A stretch of 64,000 bases of DNA from Pseudomonas sp. P8_241 (GTDB lineage: Bacteria > Pseudomonadota > Gammaproteobacteria > Pseudomonadales > Pseudomonadaceae), in the NCBI RefSeq assembly GCF_034008315.1, contig NZ_CP125377.1:124001-188000 (forward strand), given 5' to 3'. Below, one piece after another: positions 9,928 to 19,015 of the stretch (position 1 is the stretch's first letter; each line of letters starts with the position of its first letter). The notes under the pieces were generated by a model. That model saw only the letters and a program-made list of their open reading frames with translations. It was not told the origin of the DNA and searched no databases. The translations under genes and the position numbers were made by a program.

Positions 9928-10982
9928 TGTGCAGCTCCCTGAATGATCAGGCGGGAATCGTCTTTAGGGTCGATCGTCGTTACCGATCCGGCTTGGCCGA
10001 GAATTTTCGGCATACGCTCCCGGTAAATGCGCAGGAGCATTTGTGGGTCGATGCGTTGCTGTTGCGCCTTGGCCAGACTCAACACCGTGGCCGTGTCGGC
10101 AGACGCTTTCGCCAGCCGTTCGCTCGCCTGCGCATGGGCGACTTGCAGCGTGCGGTCCGCTTGCTCGTTCGCTGACTGAGTGAGCTTCTCCGCTTCGGTG
10201 CGCGCATTGGCCACGGCTTTGTCGGCTTGCTGGCTGGCCGTCAAAACCGCGTTGAACGCGTTGACCGCGGGACCGGGAAGGCTCGACTGTACATCGACTC
10301 GCGCCACTTCGATTCCCAACCCCTGCCCCGTCGCAGTGAGTTCCGCCAAACGCCGATTGATCCCTTGCACCAGATCACCCCGCAAGCGTTCGCGCCGTTC
10401 AGCCGCTTGGCTGTCAGCGCCGATCAACTCCGGACGAGCGACGAGGATGGTGTCCAGATCACGCGCAGCGGTGAGCGCTACGGCGCTTCGAGTGACCAGT
10501 CGATCCAGCGCCGGCAACACATGTTCGCTCTGAAGCACGAAGGCATAAGGCTCGGTGACTTTGTAGAACACCCGCACATCAAGTTGCACCACGCCGGCAT
10601 CACCCGTCAGCAGGTAACCGGAACCGGCCAATGCATCGCTGATCGGTGTAGCGAAACTCGCCACGCGATCAGCTTGTGAAGCGGCGTCACTTCGCAGCAG
10701 GTTTTCCACTCGACGCTCGATCACGCGATCCGCGGCCGGCAGCAAAATCACTTGTTCAAACGGCCTCGGCCAAGCCAATAACAACCCTGCATTCTGGATT
10801 CGATCCAGCGCACCGAAGTGCAAAACCACCGCGCGATTCTGCGGGTCGATTTGCCGCACATTGGAAAACACCCATGCCAATGCAGCTAGAACGGTCACCG
10901 CGTACAGGGCAAGAAACGCCAACCGACCGGCCTGAATCCATGGGCTACTCAGCTCATTTGTTCCACGTGGAACCAAACTCAT
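9924..10982 (-). CDS. SPFH-domain membrane protein, HflC-like
   Basis: A 352-residue bitopic protein. It has one N-terminal membrane helix (about 17-40), an SPFH/band-7 domain, and a long Ala/Glu/Gln-rich coiled-coil region in the C-terminal half (for example ARTEAEKLTQSANEQ). SPFH proteins assemble into large membrane cages; HflK/HflC form one around the FtsH protease. It is a third-position gene, with 4-bp overlaps to the gene before and the gene after. An exact parS sequence overlaps its codons 3-8 (V-P-R-G-T). It is probably not the housekeeping HflC, which normally sits next to hflX, so a specialised complex with the ATPase is the better inference. Confidence 0.82.
   Translation of the reverse strand: MSLVPRGTNELSSPWIQAGRLAFLALYAVTVLAALAWVFSNVRQIDPQNRAVVLHFGALDRIQNAGLLLAWPRPFEQVILLPAADRVIERRVENLLRSDAASQADRVASFATPISDALAGSGYLLTGDAGVVQLDVRVFYKVTEPYAFVLQSEHVLPALDRLVTRSAVALTAARDLDTILVARPELIGADSQAAERRERLRGDLVQGINRRLAELTATGQGLGIEVARVDVQSSLPGPAVNAFNAVLTASQQADKAVANARTEAEKLTQSANEQADRTLQVAHAQASERLAKASADTATVLSLAKAQQQRIDPQMLLRIYRERMPKILGQAGSVTTIDPKDDSRLIIQGAAQ
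10959..10974. promoter_or_regulatory. parS: parS site (ParB binding) at the start of an SPFH gene
   Basis: TGTTCCACGTGGAACC contains the full 14-bp ParB palindrome at 10960-10973. It lies in the first codons of the HflC-like gene, about 6.9 kb from the other copy in folE2. Confidence 0.88.
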
Positions 10983-12013
10983 GGCTGCGATCCGGGTTTG
11001 GTTTCAAGGCTCGGCGGACCGTCAACCAACACTCGAAACGGTGCAGCATCGGTGCGCAAAATCAATTTTGTTCCCGGCGTCACGACGGTGCCCAAGGTGT
11101 CGAGCGAACGCAGTAAGTTGTAGAGCTGCGGCGATCCGGCGTAGGCACGACCATAGATTTGCGCGGCCTCAACTCGAGATTGCGCTTCGATGTCGGCGGC
11201 TTTCACCGTGGCATCAGCTTGCACAATTCGCGCATCACGCTCGGCAGCGGAACGAATTTGTGCAGCTTCACGTTTACCGATTGCAGTCCGTTCCGTGGCG
11301 ATGGTTTCACGCTCGGCGCGCATTCGGTCGACTGTCGCCGTGAGTGTCACCGACGGCAAGGTCAATCGCTCAATGCCAACTTGCAGCACACGCACCCCAT
11401 AAGTGGTGAGCAACTGCTGATCGATCTGCTGACGCAACTGCGCCTCGAACTCGGCAATGTGCACTTGATTCGCATCGGTATTCACCAGATTCGCCAGATC
11501 AAAACTGCTCGCGGTCGTTTCCAGTGCCGAACCAACAAACGTACGAATCTGCCGAGCCGCTTCATCCGGCTGGTTTTGCACCGCACGCATGAAGCGTTGC
11601 ACATTGTCCGGATCACCCTGCACCTGCCAGGCCACATAGGCCTGAACGATGATGCGCAAACCGTCTCGCGTGCCGACATCCTGCAAACCGCTAGAGGTGG
11701 TGCGCAGTCGCAGGTCCACCGGAATCGCTGCTTCGAATGGTGCAGGCCAACGCCAGCCGAGCCCCGGTTCCAGCAGTACCCGCGATGGATTGCCGAAACG
11801 CGTGATCACCGTGGCTTCGCCCGATCGCACTTGCACCAGGCTCGCAGCCGCGACAGCAAATGCCACCAGCAACGCAGCCCAACCCATGCGCCGCCAGGGG
11901 AACGGCCCCGCTTCCTGGGGATCACCATGATGATGGTGATGACCGTGGTGGTGATGACCAGCATGGCCGTGACCGGTGTGCTCATCGTGATCGTGAGTGT
12001 GGGACTGGCTCAA
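10979..12013 (-). CDS. SPFH-domain protein with His-rich metal-binding N-terminus (HflK-like)
   Basis: A 344-residue protein. Residues 5-29 contain 15 histidines, a likely Zn/Ni/Co-binding cytoplasmic tail. Next come one membrane helix (about 47-65), an SPFH domain beginning near VRSGEATVITRFG, and a coiled-coil C-terminal region rich in Arg/Glu/Ala. It is coupled by 4-bp overlaps to both flanking SPFH genes. The His tail followed by a P1B ATPase two genes on suggests the complex gathers or senses a divalent metal. That link is inferred from context, not shown by family data. Confidence 0.82.
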   Translation of the reverse strand: MSQSHTHDHDEHTGHGHAGHHHHGHHHHHGDPQEAGPFPWRRMGWAALLVAFAVAAASLVQVRSGEATVITRFGNPSRVLLEPGLGWRWPAPFEAAIPVDLRLRTTSSGLQDVGTRDGLRIIVQAYVAWQVQGDPDNVQRFMRAVQNQPDEAARQIRTFVGSALETTASSFDLANLVNTDANQVHIAEFEAQLRQQIDQQLLTTYGVRVLQVGIERLTLPSVTLTATVDRMRAERETIATERTAIGKREAAQIRSAAERDARIVQADATVKAADIEAQSRVEAAQIYGRAYAGSPQLYNLLRSLDTLGTVVTPGTKLILRTDAAPFRVLVDGPPSLETKPGSQP

Positions 12014-13992
12014 TTGGCAGCTCCTGGCTGAGCGGTTTTGCGCGACGACGCAGGGTCAACCGGCGGTATAAACGTACGGAGATCGATGGTCGGTGCATTG
12101 CTGCTACCACCCAGACGATGATCGAGAATCAGCAACCTGGCATTGGCCAGGCCTTGGGACAATTGACTCAGATATTGCTCCAGAACGAAGGCCTGGCCAG
12201 CGCTTGCATAGGCCTTCTGTTCGGCCCTGAACTTCAGGTCTGCCGCTTGGGCGTTAGCGTTGATCTCACCCGCGCTGGCTGTCGCCTGATCGCGAACGAT
12301 GCTGGCTTGCAGTTGTGCCTGATGGGTCGCTTCTGCCGCCGCGCCGTGCTCACGGGCAATCAAAGCCTGTGCGCCGATCTGCGCCGCTTGTACACCGTGA
12401 TACGCGTTGGCCGCGCCGGCCGGTGGATGAATGGCCTCGACCACGGTGGCGAGAATCTCTACGCCACTGTCGAGTGTTTGCAAGTCAGCCTGCACGGCGC
12501 GGCCGATCTCTTCGGCGAGCCCTACCCTGTCCTCGCCGAGCAATCCATCAAGGGTGCGCGAAGCAAAATCGTGAACCAGAATTCGGCTGGCGGTACTGCG
12601 AATCAGCGTCGGCACGTCAGCACTGTTGTAAGTTGCCGCCAACGCCGCTTGATCGGTTAGCCCGATGCGATACACGAAGCGCACATCCATGTTGACGACC
12701 TGGAAGCTCTGCCTGTCGCCACGGCTGCTGGCAATCACCTGTGACTTATCGTTCACATGGCTGGCATCCCACAAACGATTGGCGATGGCAGGTGCCGGAC
12801 CTTCAGCCGGGTAAAGTTGAGTGGCCGACGCTTCACCGACGCTGGTGGCCAGCTCATGAACAACTCCGTTTTCGACACTCAAAACCCGCCCCAATGGCCA
12901 CGGTAAACCCGCGTGTAAGCCTGGGCCGAAAACTTCAACCGGCTTACCGAATCGCTCGTAGATACCGCGTGCCTGCAACGGAATTTCGTGAATGCCGGTC
13001 AGAGCCCAACCGATGATTGCCACCACCGCCAGTATCGGCACGAACGCCCGACGTATGTAGGTGAAGGCCCAGATCTGGCGTAGATCGATGCCGAAACGGT
13101 TATGCAGTTCGTGCTGCAACGCCAGCAAGGGTTGTGGCGGCCAGCAGAGCATGTCAGCGATAAAACTGCGCGCCAGCAGCTCGGGCTCAAGACGCTCGCG
13201 ACGCGGGCTGAACAAGGACAACACCGCACGTAACAGCAACTCGGCGGCCACCAGCCCCGGTAAAAGACCGATCAATACCGCCAGGCGAGCAGGCCAAACC
13301 GCAGTCTCGTTGGCGAACAACAAGCAGACGGCGCCGAGCACCAGGCTGATAATCGCGACGCGTGTCAGCTGCGCCAAAGAATCAGCTTCAGGCCATTGCG
13401 CGGTGTTTTCCTGTGCAAGGTGGCGCTCCAGCACCAGTAACCCGAAGGCCAACAGCAACGAAATCGCTGCGCCAACGGTCGCCGCCATTCCTAAAGCGGC
13501 GGGCGGCAAAGCGAGGCTCCACACTTGATTGATCGCCACTAGCGTCAGCAGTGCCCACCCGCCCAGCCACAACGTGGGTGCACCGATTTGCCTGACAACA
13601 TGCAGCCATCGCTGACTGATCCGATCGAGCAAGTGCTCATACCAATCTGACGTTGCGGTGGCTTCGTTGACGACGATCACCGCAACCTCCGGATTAATCG
13701 CCCGTCCGCGCCATTGCGTCACCCACCTGGCCGATTGCAATCCCGCAATCAACACCAGGAAAGCGGCACTCTGGTTGACCAGCAACGCAGGCCAAAGCGA
13801 TTGCGGTGCAAACAGTCCTGCAAAAAACGCCAGCAACAAGCCTGTCGCTGCAAGCACCCCGGCGCCCATTGCAAACTGGCGCAAACGTCGTCCCTGAAAG
13901 AGAGCCTGTTGAAAGCGCGGCAATCCGGCGAGCGGTGCCTCATCCACATCGAGATCGACTTGCATATCACCCCAGCGTTGGTCTTTGCTCAC
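12010..13992 (-). CDS. Large multi-pass SPFH protein (HflK-related)
   Basis: A 660-residue protein. The N-terminal half has several membrane helices (for example about 43-63, 68-88 and 145-190, and one near 326-343). An SPFH domain follows (about 345-520, with GIYERFGKPVEVFGPGLHAG), and a coiled-coil tail. It is first in the four-gene operon. The longest frame starts at a GTG at 13992 with no ribosome site. An ATG at 13965 with GGGGT just upstream is a real alternative and would give 651 residues. A Zur-like palindrome lies immediately upstream at 14000-14018. No enzyme motif is visible, so the role is probably structural. Confidence 0.78.
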   Translation of the reverse strand: MSKDQRWGDMQVDLDVDEAPLAGLPRFQQALFQGRRLRQFAMGAGVLAATGLLLAFFAGLFAPQSLWPALLVNQSAAFLVLIAGLQSARWVTQWRGRAINPEVAVIVVNEATATSDWYEHLLDRISQRWLHVVRQIGAPTLWLGGWALLTLVAINQVWSLALPPAALGMAATVGAAISLLLAFGLLVLERHLAQENTAQWPEADSLAQLTRVAIISLVLGAVCLLFANETAVWPARLAVLIGLLPGLVAAELLLRAVLSLFSPRRERLEPELLARSFIADMLCWPPQPLLALQHELHNRFGIDLRQIWAFTYIRRAFVPILAVVAIIGWALTGIHEIPLQARGIYERFGKPVEVFGPGLHAGLPWPLGRVLSVENGVVHELATSVGEASATQLYPAEGPAPAIANRLWDASHVNDKSQVIASSRGDRQSFQVVNMDVRFVYRIGLTDQAALAATYNSADVPTLIRSTASRILVHDFASRTLDGLLGEDRVGLAEEIGRAVQADLQTLDSGVEILATVVEAIHPPAGAANAYHGVQAAQIGAQALIAREHGAAAEATHQAQLQASIVRDQATASAGEINANAQAADLKFRAEQKAYASAGQAFVLEQYLSQLSQGLANARLLILDHRLGGSSNAPTIDLRTFIPPVDPASSRKTAQPGAAN

Positions 13993-13999
13993 ATGGCAA

Positions 14000-14018
14000 T
14001 TCGTTACGGTATAACGAA
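14000..14018. promoter_or_regulatory. Zur-like palindrome before the SPFH/P-type ATPase operon
   Basis: TTCGTTA-CGGTA-TAACGAA has perfect 7-bp arms. Its core GTTACGGTATAAC matches 10 of 13 positions of the perfect Zur box at 3564-3576, and both outer half-sites (GTTA and TATAAC) are kept. It lies 8 bp before the GTG start and so could cover the promoter. Confidence 0.5.
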
Positions 14019-14178
14019 ACGCGTGAAATTTCTGTATTCAAATGCGCTATCTAAAATCGCTCAAGCTGTCGATTGCCTGAAGCCTTGACCGAAATGCCGA
14101 GGAACGCACATATTACGCTCGTAATTTTACTCGCGAACTACTTTTACCCATCCCGACTTTCAAACCAGGAGAATATCC

Positions 14179-15579
14179 ATGAGCACTTATGACATCGTGA
14201 TACTCGGCGGTGGTCCCGGCGGTTACAACGCGGCGATCCGCGCCGGGCAACTGGGTTTGAAAGCGGCCTGCGTGGAAGGACGTGACACCCTCGGCGGCAC
14301 GTGCCTGAACGTCGGTTGCATGCCTTCCAAGGCGTTACTGCATGCCTCTGAACTTTACGATGCGGCTATGGGTTCTGAGTTCGCCAATCTTGGAATCGAG
14401 GTAAAACCCAGCCTGAACCTCGCCCAGATGATGAAGCAAAAAGATGAAAGCGTGACCGGGCTGACCAAGGGCATCGAGTTTCTGTTTCGCAAAAACAAGG
14501 TCGACTGGATCAAGGGTTGGGGCCATATCGACGGTCCAGGCAAAGTCACCGTGACCGACAGTGCGGGTGGCAAAACCGAACTGAGCGCCAAAGACATCAT
14601 CATCGCGACCGGTTCCGAACCCACTCCCCTGCCCGGCGTAGACATCGACAACCAGCGCATCCTCGATTCAACCGGCGCGCTCTCGCTCAGCGAAGTCCCC
14701 AAACATCTGGTGGTGATCGGCGCCGGGGTAATCGGCCTGGAGCTGGGTTCAGTGTGGCGACGCCTTGGCGCAGAAGTGACGGTGGTCGAATTCCTCGACC
14801 GAATCTGCCCCGGTGTTGACGGCGAAGCGGGCAAAACGCTGCAACGTTCACTGAGCAAGCAAGGCATCAAATTCAAGCTGAGTTCGAAAGTGACCAGCGC
14901 CACTTCATCCGCCACCGGTGTCCAGCTCAGCGTCGAACCCGCCGCTGGCGGCACTGCCGAGCTGCTGGAGGCGGATTACGTGCTGGTCGCCATCGGTCGC
15001 CGACCTTACACACAGGGGCTGGGCCTGGAAAACGTCGGTCTCGTCACGGACAAACGCGGCATGCTCGCCAACAAGGGCCACCGAACCGAAGCAGCGGGAG
15101 TGTGGGTAATTGGCGATGTGACGTCCGGGCCGATGCTCGCGCACAAGGCTGAGGACGAAGCCATGGCCTGCGTCGAGCAGATCGTTGGCAAGGCTGGCGA
15201 GGTCAACTACGACCTGATCCCCAACGTGATCTACACCAGGCCGGAACTGGCCAGCGTCGGCAAGACCGAAGAGCAGCTCAAGGCTGAAGGTCGCGCCTAC
15301 AAGGTCGGCAAGTTTCCCTTCACCGCCAACAGCCGGGCGAAGATCAACCACGAGACCGAAGGCTTCGCCAAAGTGCTGGCCGACGAGCGCACCGACGAAA
15401 TTCTCGGCGTGCATCTGGTAGGCCCGAGCGTCAGTGAAATGATTGGCGAGTATTGCGTTGCCATGGAATTCAGCGCCTCGGCCGAGGACATTGCCCTGAC
15501 TTGCCATCCTCATCCAACGCGCTCGGAGGCGTTGCGTCAGGCGGCGATGAATGTCGAGGGGATGGCGACGCAGATGTAA
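14179..15579 (+). CDS. lpdA: Dihydrolipoyl dehydrogenase
   Basis: FAD enzyme that reoxidises dihydrolipoyl groups of 2-oxo acid dehydrogenase complexes or of the glycine cleavage system, with NAD+. The 466-residue protein starts with the FAD-binding GGGPGGYNAA. It has the redox disulphide GGTCLNVGCMPSK (Cys42/Cys47), a central NAD site GAGVIGLELGS, and the C-terminal catalytic HPHPTRSE. It stands alone rather than beside E1/E2 genes, like the Lpd3-type enzyme of pseudomonads, so the complex it serves is not shown here. AGGAGA precedes the ATG. A strong terminator follows at 15591-15632. Confidence 0.93.
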   Translation: MSTYDIVILGGGPGGYNAAIRAGQLGLKAACVEGRDTLGGTCLNVGCMPSKALLHASELYDAAMGSEFANLGIEVKPSLNLAQMMKQKDESVTGLTKGIEFLFRKNKVDWIKGWGHIDGPGKVTVTDSAGGKTELSAKDIIIATGSEPTPLPGVDIDNQRILDSTGALSLSEVPKHLVVIGAGVIGLELGSVWRRLGAEVTVVEFLDRICPGVDGEAGKTLQRSLSKQGIKFKLSSKVTSATSSATGVQLSVEPAAGGTAELLEADYVLVAIGRRPYTQGLGLENVGLVTDKRGMLANKGHRTEAAGVWVIGDVTSGPMLAHKAEDEAMACVEQIVGKAGEVNYDLIPNVIYTRPELASVGKTEEQLKAEGRAYKVGKFPFTANSRAKINHETEGFAKVLADERTDEILGVHLVGPSVSEMIGEYCVAMEFSASAEDIALTCHPHPTRSEALRQAAMNVEGMATQM

Positions 15580-15590
15580 AAGATCAAACG

Positions 15591-15632
15591 ATCGCAGCCT
15601 TCGGCAGTGCCTACGATGGCTGCGATTTTTTT
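15591..15632 (+). terminator. Rho-independent terminator of lpdA
   Basis: The stem ATCGCAGCC (15591-15599) pairs perfectly with GGCTGCGAT (15618-15626), followed by a run of T to 15632. It lies 12 bp after the lpdA stop. The convergent Lrp gene ends at 15637. Confidence 0.85.
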
Positions 15633-15636
15633 GCTT

Positions 15637-16110
15637 TCAGGTTGGCAAATGCTCCAACGGCAACGCCCCCGGCGATTTCACCGTGTGGATCGCAAAGTTG
15701 CTGCGAATGTCGCTCACACCCGGCAGCTTCAGCAAACTTCCAGTGAGAAAACGGTCATACGCACGCAGGTCCGGCACCACCACTTGCAGCAGGAAATCCG
15801 ACTCCCCCGACACCAGAAACGCCGAGACCACTTCCGGCAACGCCGTTACCGCCAGGCGAAACGCTTCTGCCTGTTCGTCGTTATGACGCTCGACCTTGAC
15901 CCCGACAAACACTGTCAGCCCAAGGCCCACTTCGTCGCGATCGAGATTGGCCTGGTAACCGCGAATCACCCCGGCCTCCTCGAGCATTCGCAACCGACGT
16001 AAACAGGGTGACGCGGACAATCCGATCTCGTCGGCCAATTGCACATTGCTCAAGCGCCCGTCCCGTTGCAGTGCGGCGAGAATTTTACGGTCGTAGGCGT
16101 CCAGTTTCAT
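15637..16110 (-). CDS. Lrp/AsnC family transcriptional regulator
   Basis: A 157-residue DNA-binding protein. The N-terminal AsnC-type helix-turn-helix covers about residues 20-42 (SNVQLADEIGLSASPCLRRL), and a C-terminal RAM ligand-binding domain follows. The start is set at the ATG at 16110, giving MKLDAYDRKIL, the standard opening; the frame upstream has no family character. It is divergent from a LysE/RhtB exporter (146 bp apart), the usual layout for a regulator that switches on amino-acid export. The ligand is unknown. Confidence 0.9.
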   Translation of the reverse strand: MKLDAYDRKILAALQRDGRLSNVQLADEIGLSASPCLRRLRMLEEAGVIRGYQANLDRDEVGLGLTVFVGVKVERHNDEQAEAFRLAVTALPEVVSAFLVSGESDFLLQVVVPDLRAYDRFLTGSLLKLPGVSDIRSNFAIHTVKSPGALPLEHLPT

Positions 16111-16255
16111 GATTTGGCAGATCCTGATGGTTACAGCTGAATTAACCAGCAGATTATGCCAATCAAGAACCCAATAGAAGCGAACTACGCAAGCACCTGC
16201 CCCGCCTCTGCGTCCTAGACTGGCCCTACCGAATCGACAACGAATGGGGTACGAC

Positions 16256-16882
16256 ATGGCAGGAATTGGGCTGTTTTTCATGGCGCTGGCGGTGGTCTAC
16301 CTATTGCCGGGACCTGACATGATCCTGCTGTTGCAAACCGGAGCTCGCCAGGGCAAGGGCGCAGCGCTGGCCACGGCTGTCGGTCTGGCCATCGCCAGGG
16401 GTTGTCACGTGGCGTTGGCGGCCCTGGGCCTGGCGGCATTGTTCAAAGCCGCGCCGTGGACCTTCGATGTGGTGCGTCTGGCGGGGGCCGCGTATCTGCT
16501 GTGGCTCGGCATTCAGTGTTTGAGGACCACGATGTTGCCGAGCCTGACCGATCAGCTCACGAGCGAACAATCACGCTGGAGCACAGCGATTCGTCGCGGT
16601 TTGCTGACCAATCTGCTCAACCCCAAGGCTTTGCTGTTTTGCTCAGTGTTGCTGCCGCAGTTTATTTATCCACAGGCCGGGCCGGTGCTTGAGCAATTTG
16701 CGACCCTGGGTGTGGTGCTGGTCGGCGTCGGTTTGCTGTTCGACAGTGCCTACGCACTCGTTGGTACCGCGCTGGGCCGTTGGCTGCAACGCAGTCCTTC
16801 AGCCCAACGTTTGCAGCAGTGGTTGTTCGGCAGCCTGTTGATCGGTTTCGCTGTGCGGCTGACCTTTGTTCAACAGGCATGA
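16256..16882 (+). CDS. LysE/RhtB family amino-acid exporter
   Basis: A six-helix inner-membrane exporter of about 208 residues. The family signature LLPGPDMILLLQTGARQGK is near the N-terminus, and NLLNPKALLF is in the middle. I prefer the ATG at 16256 because GGGGT lies five bases before it; the ATG at 16244 has no ribosome site. The divergent Lrp-type regulator probably controls it. The substrate is likely an amino acid or analogue and cannot be read from sequence. It is convergent with the next gene, with a 3-bp gap and no visible terminator. Confidence 0.88.
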   Translation: MAGIGLFFMALAVVYLLPGPDMILLLQTGARQGKGAALATAVGLAIARGCHVALAALGLAALFKAAPWTFDVVRLAGAAYLLWLGIQCLRTTMLPSLTDQLTSEQSRWSTAIRRGLLTNLLNPKALLFCSVLLPQFIYPQAGPVLEQFATLGVVLVGVGLLFDSAYALVGTALGRWLQRSPSAQRLQQWLFGSLLIGFAVRLTFVQQA

Positions 16883-16885
16883 GCC

Positions 16886-19015
16886 TTATTGCGCCTTGCG
16901 GCGGCGATTGATCAAAAATAATGCCGCCGCCGTCACCACAACCACTCCACCATACTGCAGCGGTTTTTTGTAAGGCCGCAGAGTTGATCGCACGGCATCG
17001 GTAACTTGGGTCACGTAGCGCTTGTCGGCATTTTGAAAGTCGGGATACGGGCACTGATGACCGAAATGGAACGCCCAATCCACGTACGGCCCTTCTTTGA
17101 CGTAGCGCTGGTAGAAAGCACGCTCCTCTTCAACGCTAGTGTTCCAACCGGCTGCCGCGCACAGCACGGCCGCAAAGGCTTGGCTGGTGTGAGGCAAATT
17201 GTCAGCCGCTCGACCGGCCAATGCCGTGGCCACAAATCGATAGTGGTAACGCTCATTGGGCTCAGCAACGCTGGCCTGCTGACGCTTGACTTCGCCCTCA
17301 GCGATCAATGGCCCGACCTTGAGTTCAGAGCTTGCCAGGCTGAAGTTGCCGTCGAATGTGGCGTAATCCGGGGCCATTTCATAGCCGAGGATTTCCATTC
17401 CAAACGCACGCGCGACACCGGCCGAGTTAAACAGCGCGGCGGCTCGAGTCGTTGGCCACCAGGCAGCGTCCGCTTCCTTGCGCAACATGGCGTAGGACTT
17501 GGCCTTGTTCTGTAAATCGACGTTATCGAAGTACGCCGGCGCTTCGTCGTAATGCCCCTCGCGCAACAATCGCCGCCCAAGCAAATTGCGCAGGCTCGCT
17601 GCAACCGGCAAGGGCACATAGTTATCGCGCTCCTGCTGAGTAAGCGGTGGTGGTGCCGGGACTTGGGTGTCGACGTAGTGTTTGAGTTCTTCAAGGGTCA
17701 ACACACGCTCGGCCACCGTGGCCGCGTCGAACCAATAGTTACTTTGACTGCGATAGAGCTGATCGAAGGCTTGCAGGTAATCGCCGCGTTGCAGCGCCAG
17801 AATCGCGCTCTCGCCCTCGACCCGACATTTAGGCTGCAGCGTTTCGTAATCGAAGTCTGGCGTGCGTCGTTCGCCCCAGGATTCATTCTGCGGGAAGGCC
17901 TGGGCAGCCTTGGCGTAGGCCGCGGCGGCGGAAGATTTATCGCCCTCGCGCAGCGCCAGTTTTGCCCGTAGCCACCACGCCAAACCGCCGTCCCCGGCGT
18001 GTTCGAGGAAAGCTTTGGCGCTGACGTAGTCGCCCTGTTGATAATTCATCGCCGCCAATCGATCGGCATTATCGAGGCTGCCACGGGTGCTGTTTTGCAG
18101 CAGTTTGATCATTTTCTGTTCGTTTGGCGCTTGATCACCGAATGACCAGCCCAACCGGCTGATCAGCGACGCCGTCACCAATTGCTGCACCGGTTTGCCC
18201 TTGAGCAATTCAGTCAATTGATCTTCAGGCATGGCCGCCAAATCGGCCATCAACAGCTTCAGGGAGGTGTAGCCCACCGCCGATCCATGCAGGTTTTGCG
18301 CGGTATACAGTTCGATGGCGCGGTTCCAGTCGCCAGCGGCGCGCACCACCCGGGCTTCTTCGCCGAGGCTGGCGATGCCCAGTTCCAAAGGATCGCTGAA
18401 GCCGTCGATGCTCAGCTGACGTGTTTGCTCGAACGCCTTGCGCGATTGTTCCAGCCGATCAGGGCTCGCGCCGGCTTCGGTACTCATGGCAAACAGTGCC
18501 CGCCCCAGGGAATAGGCCGCCCAGGTGCTGCGCAATGCGCGTTGATCGGCAGGCAGTGCCAGCACTTTTTGGAAGTACTCGGCCGCCATGACATGGTCAC
18601 CCGCGCCGAATGCCACAGCGCCGGCCAGATAGAGCTTGAACTCGGCGGGCAGGCTCGCGCCTTGCACTTCAACTTGGCGAGCATCGGTCAATCCACGCAA
18701 CTGTTTGACCAAAATCTGCTGTTCAGCCGTCAAACCCGTTTGCTCGGCCAGATCCCGCTGCTCGGAATAACCGGAGGTTTCGCCATAGCCATCGCCGGGG
18801 CCCAATGTGGCGGCCGTCGCGTGCTTGAGCCCAGCGATCGCCTGCCCGAGGCGGCTCACCTCGAAACTGAAATTGCCTTCCGGCAACTCCGCCAGCGACT
18901 GCTCGCGGTTGTCCAGCAAGCGCATGGGAAAATCAGGGCCGCAGGCCAGCGCCGAACCCAGCGGCAAGCTGAGGCTCAGGCAAAGCAAATGACGCGGCCA
19001 GTTACGGGGAAACAT
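16886..19015 (-). CDS. Exported repeat-rich protein, function unknown
   Basis: A 709-residue protein. It has a signal peptide (residues 1-24, cleavage after SALA), a long all-helical body with TPR-like features (for example MAAEYFQKVLALPADQRAL), and a C-terminal membrane helix followed by RRRK. The mature protein is thus periplasmic and anchored at its C-terminus. The ATG at 19015 has AAGGAGG five bases upstream; the frame upstream belongs to the preceding gene. Its start overlaps the end of the DUF3142 lipoprotein gene by 14 bp, so the two are translationally coupled and probably work together at the envelope. Confidence 0.75.
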   Translation of the reverse strand: MFPRNWPRHLLCLSLSLPLGSALACGPDFPMRLLDNREQSLAELPEGNFSFEVSRLGQAIAGLKHATAATLGPGDGYGETSGYSEQRDLAEQTGLTAEQQILVKQLRGLTDARQVEVQGASLPAEFKLYLAGAVAFGAGDHVMAAEYFQKVLALPADQRALRSTWAAYSLGRALFAMSTEAGASPDRLEQSRKAFEQTRQLSIDGFSDPLELGIASLGEEARVVRAAGDWNRAIELYTAQNLHGSAVGYTSLKLLMADLAAMPEDQLTELLKGKPVQQLVTASLISRLGWSFGDQAPNEQKMIKLLQNSTRGSLDNADRLAAMNYQQGDYVSAKAFLEHAGDGGLAWWLRAKLALREGDKSSAAAAYAKAAQAFPQNESWGERRTPDFDYETLQPKCRVEGESAILALQRGDYLQAFDQLYRSQSNYWFDAATVAERVLTLEELKHYVDTQVPAPPPLTQQERDNYVPLPVAASLRNLLGRRLLREGHYDEAPAYFDNVDLQNKAKSYAMLRKEADAAWWPTTRAAALFNSAGVARAFGMEILGYEMAPDYATFDGNFSLASSELKVGPLIAEGEVKRQQASVAEPNERYHYRFVATALAGRAADNLPHTSQAFAAVLCAAAGWNTSVEEERAFYQRYVKEGPYVDWAFHFGHQCPYPDFQNADKRYVTQVTDAVRSTLRPYKKPLQYGGVVVVTAAALFLINRRRKAQ

